Position numbers and translations under genes: made by a program
The notes under the pieces: generated by a model
Told to the model about the DNA's origin: nothing
Database searches by the model: none
The model's input: only the letters and a program-made list of their open reading frames with translations
Source of the DNA: Xylogone sp. PMI_703
Taxonomy: Eukaryota > Ascomycota > Leotiomycetes
Length of the DNA: 64,000 bases
Reading direction: 5' to 3'
Assembly: GCA_021399445.1 (NCBI GenBank)
Contig: JAJTUQ010000007.1
Coordinates: 186,001-250,000, forward strand
Shown here: piece after piece, positions 45,289 through 55,875 of the stretch
How positions within the stretch are numbered: the stretch's first letter is position 1
Layout of the letters: every line of letters begins with the position of its first letter

Positions 45289-46684
45289 TCACTCCCAGAA
45301 CATCTTCCATTCCTTTTCCAAATTACTCAATTCTGCAAAGACTCTATTACTTTCATCAAGTGCCGCATCAGCTTGATTCCGAGCATTGTCTGATTGGCTC
45401 GTATCCATCTATAATAATCAGCCATAAAACACTATACCTCGCAGCGACGTGTGGATGCTTACCGGTTTCCAAGCCGGGACTTGCTGGAAACTGTCACCAT
45501 AGGTAATTATGTTCAACATCCTGGTATCTGCAATTTCCCTCGAGTTTGCTTCCATGGCCATGAAAGCCATCATATGTTGGTGCCTGCTCTCAGCATTCAA
45601 CATGTTATATTGGTGCCGTAACTCACTCCCTCTTTGCTTCAAACGGGGAGTCTGAATTCGACGGTTTCTTTCTTTTGCACTACGCTCGGCCATCTAATAT
45701 AATGAGAAAATGCAGGGAAAGCGTGAAGGATTAACATACCTTCTGCAGCAAGAAAGCCTTATCAGATATAGCGACAGCATCGACCCACACCCTCCTCATG
45801 CGCTCCGAGTAGAGCTGACAAGTCATTTGAGCCATAGGTTTTGGACTCAACGAGACCTCCTGAGCCAGAGTGCCACTCGCTCTCGCTTCCGGCTCAATAA
45901 ATGTGAGATAGCAATCCTGGCAAATAGCGTACTCGGAACCTCCGGGGACATGATAAAATTTCCTGGGTGTATAGGTCGGAATATCTTTGGGGCATGCCGG
46001 GACGTTGGTAAATCGTCTGATGAAGTCTGCCAAAGGGCGCATATCAAGCTCATCAGTTTCGTGGACAGCTTGCTCACAGTTTATCAACTCCTTGAAGCAA
46101 ATCATGCTGCGAACAGCGGCAATCTTTGGCACCAAATCACACGTGGCTCTAACAGGTACCTCTGAAACCATCTTGAGGGTTTGTTCGAAAGGAGAACAGA
46201 CTTTCACGATTTGCGACCGACAGTCTCCACAAATGGTCCACTGCTTCAGGAGATCACCTGAATCTGGATCCGCGATGGTATACCAGACCATATTCGAAGG
46301 CAATTTTGTGTCTAAATCGGTCTTCAGATCGGCATTAGGGCAGCGCGGCTCGGAAGCGGCTGTCTGGCCTGCTCTCAGAAGCAGAGCGTCGATGTCACCC
46401 TTCCCTGCCAAGACATGATGCCAGGCGAAACGGACCCAAAACTCAGCGAATTTGCATGAGGCTGTTCTTGATTTTGGAAGATCCTCGGCGGAAAAGAATG
46501 CGGCTAGCGGTGTAGGGAGGATGATATTTCGGTAGCAGCTCCAGCAGATGATGAAGTCTTTGTCGCCAGAGCTTTCCAATACTGCGACCTTGAGCGGGCC
46601 AGCTCTGGGAGTAAGGAGACTGCATTCACTCCATTGCGACGACTCGGCCATATCGTTTGGAGGCTCGTATCCGACAAGACCCAT
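45289..46684 (-). CDS. uncharacterised fungal protein with paired CxxC motifs
   Basis: The protein has 431 residues in three exons; introns are 45694-45739 and 45409-45462, all in phase 0. The N-terminal two thirds contain several CxxC pairs spaced like zinc ligands (ICWSCYRNI, TICGDCRSQI, AICQDCYLTF), each beginning a similar module. The module GQWTICGDCRSQIV / GGSEYAICQDCYLTFIEP appears to be repeated. The sequence then passes through MTCQLYSERMRRVWVDA to an alpha-helical tail, KERNRRIQTPRLKQRGSELR, then an internal ITYGDSF, ending LSNLEKEWKMFWE. I recall related hypothetical proteins in many Pezizomycotina, often annotated as integral membrane proteins, but none with known function. A metal-binding role is inferred from the Cys pairs. 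Confidence 0.78.
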
Positions 46685-47929
46685 TGTTCCCTAGGCTCGA
46701 GGCTGCGAGGCGAACCCGGCTTCCAACGAGGGCGCGAGTAGTCAGATTTGAAGTGAATCTGGGTCACTATAAGCAGAAAACTTGGCTAAGAGTGGAGAGT
46801 TACTTGTGTCTAAGAAAGAGGTGCCAAGGTTGGTATCTAACAGCAGTGCAAAGGTGGTGTTGCTGGAGTGAAGAGCTGAAAACTGAAGGCTTGGGCTAAA
46901 CCTGAACGGACAGAGGTTGAGCGAATAAGAAAGTTGGGCTGCCGCACTTTCACGGAGGGGATATCTAACAGTATATGTCTGCCACAGCCTGAAAGGTTTT
47001 CGAAATTTCATCGTATAATGGTCGCGTTTGTCTTTCTTTATGGTGATGATCAAGAGATTTCACGCTTTATAAAGTAGAAGACGGCCCTGGATTAGTTGCT
47101 TTAATAAACTTCATAGTAGATCTCCAGCCCTTGCTCATCTTTCCGCCAAAGATTGCAGTAAATACACGAACTACCTATACGTCGATCATTCTAGGTTTGC
47201 TTATGCAAATATTCCATGATGATTGAAGTGAGGATTATCTTTACCGTCCCCTAGTTATACGGTACCCGAGAGCCTTCTACCACAATTGGAGACGGCTGAT
47301 TCGGAGTTAAAGCGGCCGGCTTCGCAGCAGCCTGTTGAGATATCTGAGAACTTCTCCTACATACTAACTTTACTCCTTCCAACAAATGGTCAAACTTACG
47401 ACGTTGCTCTCCTCAGATTTATTACTATATTAGGTTAAGTGCCTTATATGACAAAATGCGCCTGTTGCCCAACGGGACTGGGGCTTAAAGTGCAATCCAA
47501 TCCGCAACCTGCATTCCATCCCTACTTAGGAAGAGCCAGACCTCAAAAGATCCGCGGTAAGGAAAGGTAATTATGCAACGAACAGGCATCGATTCCTCCA
47601 ACTATACAGCTCTATAACTGAGAAAAGACAATCCAAACTTTCCTCTTACCCTGGGGGTACTAATGCAAGGGCTGAGGATAAAGACTTGGCAGCTACCTTA
47701 TCCTTACCTAGTTCGAATCTGTTCGCCAATGAGACAAAGAGTAGCCCCCTTTAAAATACTATAGGTTCAAACGTATTAATCTGCTAATGCTCGTCGACCG
47801 CTGTCTGTATGATAGTGGCTGTACCATATTGGCTTGCAATTGATAAGGTTTAAAGATATATATACAATATGTTGAGTTGCGATCTAATGTACGTTTATCA
47901 CGACATTAGTTATGAACCATCTAGGTATG
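46685..47929. other. intergenic region
   Basis: These 1.2 kb lie between the upstream side of the CxxC-protein gene and the 3' end of the aminotransferase gene. No supported gene or repeat is seen. Confidence 0.45.
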
Positions 47930-49294
47930 TTACATCCAAGTAGTACCGTTAGTAGCCTGGGCATCTACTGTTCTTTCTGCATGAACGATAGCCTCTCTGA
48001 AGATAGAGAGGGCCTCGTCAGCTTCATCACGTTTGAGGATCAACGGCGGTAGAACTCGGATGACGTTGCCGCTCACAGCTCCCGTAGGTCGATGACCGAG
48101 AAGTAGACCATGGGCACGGCAATACTCGCTGATAGCGCTTGCATGGAGAGGTGATGGAGCCTTGCTGGCCTTGTCAAACACTATTTCCAGACCTATCATC
48201 AAACCCAGGCCACGAACATCGCCGAGAATCTCGTGCTTTGTTTGCATTTTCTCGAACTCCTCCTTCAAGTAGTTTCCCATCACTTCGGCATTCTGCACAA
48301 GGTTTTCGCGCTCCAGAATCTCGATGTTGGCCAAACCTACAGCAGCCAAGAAGGGGTCGTCAGTATGCGAAGATGACTGGTGATAGCCCAACTCGGCGAC
48401 ACGATCCGCGATCTCAGGAGTAGTGGTGACGGCACTAAGAGGTACTCCTCCACCCAAACTCTTGGAGGTGGTGATGATGTCTGGAATCACATCGAAATGT
48501 TCAACGGCAAACCACTTGCCTGTTCGACCAACGCCTGACTGAGCTTCATCTACAATCATCAATGCACCCGTTTGATTACACCACTCCCGCACCGCCTGGA
48601 CATATTGCTTAGAAGGAATTATCATGCCTCCCACGCTCATAACTACTTCAAGGATGATGGCGGCAGGCTTGCCTGTTGTGGTCCAATTGATAGTCTCCAG
48701 ACCCTGTTGGAAAGCTGCCATATCGTTCTCATCGTCCTTAAAGGGGCTGCGGTAGGCATATGGAGCCGGGATATGCACCACGCCAGGGAGATCACTGCCC
48801 GGGACACTCTTAAACTTGCCGCCCAAGCCCGTAGCTGCCAGACTGGCATGGGTCATCCCATGGTAGCCGCGGGTCAGGCCTACGATCTCAGTCCTGCCGG
48901 TGTAGATCTTGGCTAATCGAATTGCGGCCTCTGTCGCCTCAGACCCCGTGCAGGCAAAATACGAGCGGCTCAAATTGCCAGGCATGATATCGGCCACTTT
49001 CTTAGCTAGTAAGATACGTGGAAGATCGGTGTAGCCTGAACCCGTCTGTACAAGCCGGCCAGCTTGGTCAATGATGGCCTTGGTGTAGGCAGGGTGGCAA
49101 TGGCCTGTGGAAGTGCACACCTGGCCAGACTCAAAGTCGATATAAGCCTGCCCATCAGCATCCCAAACCCGCACACCTTCTCCTCTCACCAACACTAGAG
49201 AGATGTCATAACGACCTTTGATCCGGTACTGCTTGTCCAACTCTAGCCATTCTTGCCCCGTTTGTGGTAGCGGTGCCTTGTCCACGGAGGCCAT
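47930..49294 (-). CDS. class III PLP-dependent aminotransferase, 2,2-dialkylglycine decarboxylase-like
   Basis: An intronless protein of 454 residues. Blocks in order are YIDFESGQVCTSTGHCHPAY, FACTGSEATEAAIRLAK (phosphate-binding loop), GLTRGYHGMTHASLAATG (Tyr/His stacking on the cofactor), MIVDEAQSGVGRTGKWFA (cofactor Asp and Gln), and ITTSKSLGGGVPLSAV with the PLP lysine at residue 278. These are followed by SSSHTDDPFLAAVGL and RGLGLMIGLEIV. The DEAQxGVGRTG and HxxDPxxAAVGL forms are close to dialkylglycine decarboxylase rather than to ornithine or acetylornithine transaminases. Likely substrates are small or branched amino acids such as 2-aminoisobutyrate; this is an inference from family. 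The next gene is a zinc-finger regulator in the same orientation. Confidence 0.9.
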   Translation of the reverse strand: MASVDKAPLPQTGQEWLELDKQYRIKGRYDISLVLVRGEGVRVWDADGQAYIDFESGQVCTSTGHCHPAYTKAIIDQAGRLVQTGSGYTDLPRILLAKKVADIMPGNLSRSYFACTGSEATEAAIRLAKIYTGRTEIVGLTRGYHGMTHASLAATGLGGKFKSVPGSDLPGVVHIPAPYAYRSPFKDDENDMAAFQQGLETINWTTTGKPAAIILEVVMSVGGMIIPSKQYVQAVREWCNQTGALMIVDEAQSGVGRTGKWFAVEHFDVIPDIITTSKSLGGGVPLSAVTTTPEIADRVAELGYHQSSSHTDDPFLAAVGLANIEILERENLVQNAEVMGNYLKEEFEKMQTKHEILGDVRGLGLMIGLEIVFDKASKAPSPLHASAISEYCRAHGLLLGHRPTGAVSGNVIRVLPPLILKRDEADEALSIFREAIVHAERTVDAQATNGTTWM

Positions 49295-50119
49295 GGTGAA
49301 CTAGAAAGACGCTTGCTTAGTAATAAAAACGCAGGTGCAGTGTGTATACGTTGCGGAAGGGTAATCGTACAGGAACGGTTGGAAGAAGGAATCGAATATT
49401 TCGGGCTGTTTTTGATCGGAAGCTGTCAAGAAAGGCCTCAGATATGGTTGTCTATCGGTGCGGAGATATTGGCTAATTGCATTTATATATATTTTAACTC
49501 TCTATAAATAGAGTCCCCCGTCCTCATGATTGAAAAATAAATCGGAGTGAGCAGATGGAGATTGGTGTTGGTTAATGGGTGCGTGGCTGAAGTGATCAAG
49601 AGGTACAACTTAGACGTGCGGGGTTGACAGTTGGAGAGAATTGCCCTTCGTGATGGTACACTTGCGATGAATGAACCGAGCACTTAACTGATCGTTACAT
49701 TATGGTTCAGCCTTTTTTATTGGTTCTCACCCCTTTCTATATGCAGAGAATAATATGAGCAATTCAATCTGGACGGATGATATTGGTTGATTGCTTGCGT
49801 GATCGGTTTGTAACTCGATCAAGTTGGGGTTTATTCGCAAAAGACCCCAAGTAATAATAGGCAATCTATTCGCTGGCATGTAAGGAGGTACAGGTGAATA
49901 GTAACCTGAGTTCCTAATGAGGGGAGAATTTTGGGGTAAAAACACACTCGCGTCACCACAAAGACACTCACACACAAAAAAACGGGAGTTGGGCTGCTAT
50001 TGCTCATAGAGTCCGGTCGTATACCAAGGTTTCACCTCCCATGTACTAGCAGCAAAATTCTCGGTATGGAACGGAAAGTCAAAGTCTTGACGTAAATCAA
50101 ATGGATACTCCGGAATGCT
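49295..50119. other. intergenic region
   Basis: This holds the aminotransferase promoter and the 3' side of the C2H2 regulator gene. TATATATATTTTAACTCTCTATAAATA at 49483-49510 (quoted in part) is AT-rich and could include a TATA box, although it lies about 190 bases upstream. Confidence 0.4.
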
Positions 50120-53051
50120 TCAATTGTCATTAATCTCTCGCTGGAGCATTTCAGCACAACGGTCCAGGCCAGCACCGATGTTGCCCATTATATCATACAC
50201 ATGGACCCCCTTGAAAGTGTATCCCCATAGTCGCAGCACCGCAATAGCCATGAGCTTGCTTCTCTTCACCAAATCATGCTCCCTCTGCACTTCCGGACCT
50301 AAATCAGTCTCACTGATGATGCTAGCCACAATTCCCAGGAGTCGCTTCTCATCATCTCGCAGTTCCTCTCGCCTACCTAAGACGGAAGCCATGGTCTCCA
50401 GCCACTTTGCTAAGAATAAGGCACATTCCAAATTACAAAGGCTATGGACAATGCTCCAGGACAACGCCTGAGTCCTGGCAACGAATTCAATGCCGATACG
50501 AATAGGGATGCTCAGCGAGTGTACACTCTGAAGAACCGCCCTCCCTACATAAGATGAACGGTCTAGGAGACCTGTTTTTCGAAACCCATGAGCAATACTG
50601 CTAGCAGGATCTCTGGATTCGAGTTTTCGACAAGGCCCAAAATCGGCACTTAGTCGAATGTAAGCCAACCGGAAAAGAGCCGTAGAGTTAAAGCTCATAG
50701 GCCCACTGGGCACCGAGGGATCAAGGGAGCAATCCTTTGTCCTCTCCCAACTGTCTTGCCATCTCCTCAGAGCCAAATCAAGCTGTGGGAGTATTTCAAG
50801 CGGGAAAGTCAGTAAGCCGTTGACTGAAGGCTGGACAAGCAACTGTCTACTGAAGAATATCTGCTGAATGATACAGTGTATCAAGACATAATTGCCAAAT
50901 GAAGAGAGAGTGATTTGAGACTGCTTCCCCTGTGGGGCGAATAAACTTGCATAGCTCGTCTGCAGCGTTACTTCATGATAAACATCTTTACTGCGGGCCG
51001 CTTGCCAAGCAATTTCACTGTCTGCTCCCCACCATGCCTCAGGAGCTGGCAGTTCTAAATGGCCTAGTTCCGAGTGTGGAAGCTTTGGCGGAACATTGTA
51101 AGCAATTGACTGTAGGTTGAGAAGACACATAGCAACGATCTTTGTGCGCCGCTGCCCTTCCATAGCAATCCACTCCGACCACGCAGGCTGTGGAGCCTCC
51201 AAGCTGGAGAGCAGTTGACAATCCTCACGCACCATCAAAGCAAGTCTGCCTGCCATGGAAAGTCCATCGTTGAGTAGAGTTCCGTGATTCCATGTTCCCA
51301 TCGCAGTAAGGATAATCATGGCCTGCATGAATTGTAGATCTCGCTCACTATGCTCCAACGCGTCTCCACATGGAACTGCTTCAGCTCGTTCAGAACGTTC
51401 TCTGGAACCGGCTTCTCCCAGACGGATGACAGAGGAGGAGAGAGATGGAAAGTTCCCATTGGCGAGCAAGCCTAATGTTCCAGAGCTGGGCAGATCATGG
51501 GCTTCCTTATGGCGAAGCTGATCTTCAAGCACTGCCTTTGCTGCGAGGTATAACTGATAAGCCTGCCTGCGCTGGAACCGGTATCGTGCCCCAACTGCAG
51601 CAATGGCTAGTATCAACTCAGGAGTACTGGCAACAATTGAGATCGTGGGCAGATGCAGAAAAGGCAGATGTCCATGAAATCCGGAGAAATATCCTTCTAT
51701 ATATCGACATAGAGTATGCCTGGTTGGGAAGACAAAGTCTGGAGGGAGCAAGCTGTCGTACCGCTTAATGGAGGCAGTGATCGAGTGATAAGCTTCTCTT
51801 GATATACGCCATGGCATGCCTGGTGTGTGGAATGACGAGACACATGGACTTAATCTTACTCTCTGGATTACATGGTCTTGCGAACTGGACTCTACCGTGA
51901 CCGGCATCTCGCAGTTTTGTTCATTATCCTCCCTAGGCTCCACGATAGGTTGCATGGAGGGCAGGCGGGATTCATACCTCCACGACGTGCCAGGAGTATG
52001 TTGCCCATCAACCCCGCCCATGTTGACACTCCCATAGTTCTCATTATTACTCTGGTTTCCGCTACCATTGCGGCTGTTTTGACTGTTGCTTGTATCAAGA
52101 CGAGCCACGGCGTTGTTGTACACGTAGCACGGATCAAATTCCGAAAATCCGTTCTGCGTCGAAGCCAGAAAGTCCATGGGATAGCTGGGGATAAACGAGG
52201 AAGGCATCAACCACGATGCGCTTGTCTCAAAGTCACTCCACAAAAGATCAAGATCATCATCAAAGGAGACGTCCCATCTGGACCGAATGGACGCATCTTG
52301 GTCCACCGATGGACCTGGAAAAGCGGGACGTGGCTCGGATTCAAACACTATCGATGGACCAGCAGTTACAGACAAGCTGTTACCACGGATGTTCGCAACA
52401 CTGAGCGCTGTCGGTTCATTTACTGGAAGATTTTGCTGAGCACTGGGGTCAGGCATCTCAATATCGAGATCTCGGGTGGAGTCAAGGACGTGAGATAGAT
52501 TCTGGTCATGGCTGTACGTAAGGCTAGCTGGGTCGGGGCTAGCTATTCTGTCTCTTCCTGAGTGAGCCGTCAGCTGGAACTTGTCGAGTTTTGTATAACT
52601 TCGACCATCATTAGGGTAGTCATCGCCTAGAGGCAAGCTCCAGCAATCGCGGATGCAGTAGACTTACTTTGTTGCCTGCGTCCTTGCACGGCAGAGGTGT
52701 GCGAGGCATGGGCGAGGCGGGCATGGCGCGAGAGCAAGTCACTGTAACAATTGTTAGCTATAATGCCGTTCCACAATATGAGTAGCCTGATTAGAACCGA
52801 CCCTCTTGAGAATGCACGTCCACAATGGCAAGAGAAGGGTTTCTCTCGCGTGTCTGTAAGGTTCAAGTCAAGATCAGCCGACTATGCCTGAGTCCTGTGA
52901 AAATTGAGGACACCAAAATGCAGAAGGTGGATAACACACGTGTTCTTTCATGGCGATGCAAATGCTCAGTACGTTGGAATTCCCTGTGACAGAACTTGCA
53001 GGGCGGGACATGAACCCTGGGGCGCATTGGTGAAGAGATAGTTGGGGACAA
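50120..53051 (-). CDS. C2H2 zinc-finger transcription factor with Fungal_trans domain
   Basis: The protein has 914 residues in four exons; introns are 52854-52939, 52742-52801 and 52627-52667, and the sum is in frame. Two adjacent C2H2 fingers are assembled across the first two introns. Finger 1 is CKFCHREFQRTEHLHRHERT with the linker HTREKPF. Finger 2 is CHCGRAFSRGDLLSRHARLAH. A long, polar, Ser/Asn/Asp-rich linker (about residues 85-330) leads to the Fungal_trans region, visible in LCRYIEGYFSGFHGHLPFLH, ILAIAAVGARYRFQRRQAY and MQAMIILTAMGTWNHGTLLN. This architecture is common among ascomycete regulators of metabolism and clusters. The third intron is only 41 bases. It lies next to the aminotransferase, which it may control. 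Confidence 0.88.
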
Positions 53052-54975
53052 AATGAAGGCAAGTTGACACCGAGACTATGTGCGGGGTAATTACTATATA
53101 TAATTTCGCCCTGTGGTGTGGGGATAGATAATTCATCCGCTCTCGCCAGAAGACGGTTTTTGTACATTTTGAATGAGATATCAAGCTTTTAAACAAAAGT
53201 GCAGGCATCTCTACAATCCTAGAGGATCGAAAATTAGGTTGTCCTTACGCCAGCTGATGACTTATACCAAACTCTCAATTGCCTGACTTCCGTTCGATTA
53301 GTTAGATAACTATCAAATCTTAGTTCAATGGAAAAACAATTAAAACAAAGTCTAGTTTTACGGTTATGTAGGAAGAGACATGTCAATGTCACAAAGTTTG
53401 CCAGTTTCAAAGCCCCAATCCGTATTAATCATAGGATATGCTTCTATTGAAATGCTAGTGTGAGTCTACCCAATTTATAACATAGATTTTATTCAAGATG
53501 CAGTAAATTCAAGTACACAACAAGAGGAAGTTTGTTATTCCAAATGGAAGAAGAGATACATTATTACGAAGGTACAGTACTACTTGAACATATATACTGA
53601 AGAGGACCCGAATGACTCATCAAAGGCTCGAAAAAGAACTAATAGACTGTGATACTACACCAAATCAGATATCTAATTAAATCATAATTAAATCAGCAAG
53701 TAAATTTCAGTCGATTACAGTGCTGGCTTATAAACTGATCCACAGCCAAACGGGCGAGTAATCCCACACACCAGTATGATGCCACAAAAGCCAGAGCAAA
53801 TCATGACATGAGAGAGTTCCAATAGTATCACCTTTAGAGATGTGATGACTCTATAATAACTACTTTTATAACTAAACGGTCTAAAAACTCGACCCAAAGC
53901 CAAAGCCACTCAGCCGTCCATCACACCCACAGGAGATCCAAAGTCACAAGCCCAGAAGCCATTTATCCTGCGTTACGGATCCTAGCCACTGTGCTCCTCA
54001 CCAAATACAGTACAGTAGTAAGCTATTTATATCAAAAACTCCAGGCTGATTGATTCCGAATCCAAAACGCCTCGTCTTACTAACTCTACTCTCTTGTGGC
54101 TTGCTTTGCTATGCTCTGCCGCTTGCGCCTTAGGAATCAAGCACCCAGCTGACGTTATCACGGACTGGCGTAATGGCTTTGGAGGGTGGGAAACACGTAC
54201 GTGTGCGCATTTATTGGACGGAGTTTAGTTAGGGTGATCAAACGATGTCATGGTTATTTTCGATTTCTTGGTAGTTATCTTTTTCGAGATTCTGAAAATA
54301 CAGTAAAACTTGTGAGAACAATGATATTTGAAGCGGGAGAAAAGAAATTAGTTGTTAGGTTTAAGTTATTCAGATTGAAGTGTCTATTCAATTACGCAAA
54401 AAAAATTAGGCAAAAAGAGAAGAGAGTTTTTTTAATGGCTTTTCTATTAAAACTTCCACAAGCTAATTACCTAATTACATCTCCACATCCCCAATTCCCC
54501 CTCCATTAAGTTTCTACTAGAAGTATTAAGACTCGGGATCAAAAGTCGTGTATAAACGACAATGATTCACCGAAAAAAGAAGAGAATCATAAATGCAGCA
54601 GAGAGTTGTTTATATGATACGGGGGTATCTCCAGCGAGTGATCATGAAAAAAGACATCAAAATCGTTGCGATTAATTTGTTTGCATGCATGCATGCATGC
54701 GCCGTAGAGATCGAGAACCAAAAAGCTAGTTTTTCTAACACCCATCCTCATTAGATCGTTTCTCCATCCCCGGTTTGTCTAGATCGTGTCCCATGTTCGT
54801 AACATTATTGTTGGTAGCATTAATGTCCTCCACTCATATGCACGGGCAAGAAAATTGGTAAAGACTTGAAAAACAACCCATTGCTGATGCGTCCTGCGGT
54901 TTAGGAATTTTTGGTTCTTGCTTGCTGTTGGCTTTCCCTGATGCACAATATGAGGAATTATCCGGATTAAGAGAC
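53052..54975. other. AT-rich intergenic region
   Basis: These 1.9 kb lie between the start of the C2H2 regulator and the stop of the opsin-related gene. No gene is recognised. A GCAT tetranucleotide run is present at about 54682-54700. Confidence 0.45.
54682..54700. repeat. GCAT tetranucleotide microsatellite
   Basis: GCATGCATGCATGCATGC is a short perfect run of about four and a half units, preceded by TTTGTTT. Confidence 0.85.
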
Positions 54976-55875
54976 TTAGACGGTCTCGACGGCTGGAGCA
55001 GCTGCGGGAGCGGGCTCAGCAACGCCAGTAGTGCCAGCTGGCGCAGCAACCTTCTCGTGCTCGGGGAAGTTACCACCCTGAGCGACACGGCCGTATTGAG
55101 TGAAGTAGAGGTTCAAGCTGCGGTAGTCCCACTTAGTAGAGAGGAAGAGGATGAAGAGAGAGAGGAATGGAACAGTGAGCAAGTCGAGGATACCGAAGAA
55201 GATGAAGCCCTCAGTCTCGCCAATCTTGTTGCCGCCATCGGAAACACCGTAGGCGATGGGGTAGATGATCCAGAGGAAGGCGAGCCAGCCAGTGACGATG
55301 TTATAGTCCCGGGCAATAGCGAGACGACGAGCGCTGATGGAACCAATGTGGAAGAGGGAAGACAAAAGGAGGAGTTCAGCGAAAAGGCCGAAGGCGAAGA
55401 ATCCCCATTTGTAGGTGGTCTGGACGTAGGCACCCGAGAGCCAAGAAGCAACCCACACCCACATCAAAGCGACATTGTAGACGATGGTGGCCCATGACAC
55501 GCCGGAGAAGAGACCAATGGAGATGATGAGAGGAATCCATCCGACGAACCAGTTGATGTAGCGGGCAAAGAAGATCTGTCGGCTGCCTGGGTGGTCGCCA
55601 AGGGAGTCGACTTGCTGAACAGGGATGCCAGTGATATCAGAAGCCTGAGCAAAGTAGGTGACGGAGCCGACGAGCAGGGAGATGACGAAGAGGTAGTGGA
55701 AGACCCTTTCACCGTTTCTAGCGAAGTAGGACAGGACGACGACTGAGAGGAGGATGAAGATGTAGATAGCAGTTACAGCCCAGAGCCAATCAGAGCCACC
55801 AGTGGTGAGGTTGTCATCGGCAGTAGGAGGATTGATTTTGAGAGCATCATTTGAGCGAGCCAATAGGGAGGCCAT
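54976..55875 (-). CDS. opsin-related protein (Hsp30/YRO2/ORP type) without retinal lysine
   Basis: An intronless seven-helix membrane protein of 299 residues. The blocks ARNGERVFHYLFVISLLVGS, QIFFARYINWFVGWIPLIIS and RDYNIVTGWLAFLWIIYPIA match fungal opsins, including the RYINW helix-3 region and the WxxYPxxxG helix-6 region. In helix 7 the sequence is GFIFFGILDLLTVPFLSLF: the Asp is present but the lysine that binds retinal in rhodopsins is replaced. This makes it an opsin-related protein of the Hsp30/MRH1/ORP-1 class, which sits in the plasma membrane, is not photoactive, and is often stress-induced. The tail is Ala/Pro-rich and hydrophilic. The coding region has a strong C/T bias on its strand, as in highly expressed genes. 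Confidence 0.92.
   Translation of the reverse strand: MASLLARSNDALKINPPTADDNLTTGGSDWLWAVTAIYIFILLSVVVLSYFARNGERVFHYLFVISLLVGSVTYFAQASDITGIPVQQVDSLGDHPGSRQIFFARYINWFVGWIPLIISIGLFSGVSWATIVYNVALMWVWVASWLSGAYVQTTYKWGFFAFGLFAELLLLSSLFHIGSISARRLAIARDYNIVTGWLAFLWIIYPIAYGVSDGGNKIGETEGFIFFGILDLLTVPFLSLFILFLSTKWDYRSLNLYFTQYGRVAQGGNFPEHEKVAAPAGTTGVAEPAPAAAPAVETV

Noticed and set aside
51872..52498. 208-codon plus-strand frame
   Set aside because: Antisense to the C2H2 regulator, which has domains and consistent splicing.
55113..55497. Open frames overlapping the opsin-related gene, including an acidic 191-codon frame on plus
   Set aside because: They are shadows of the strongly biased codon use of the real gene on the minus strand.
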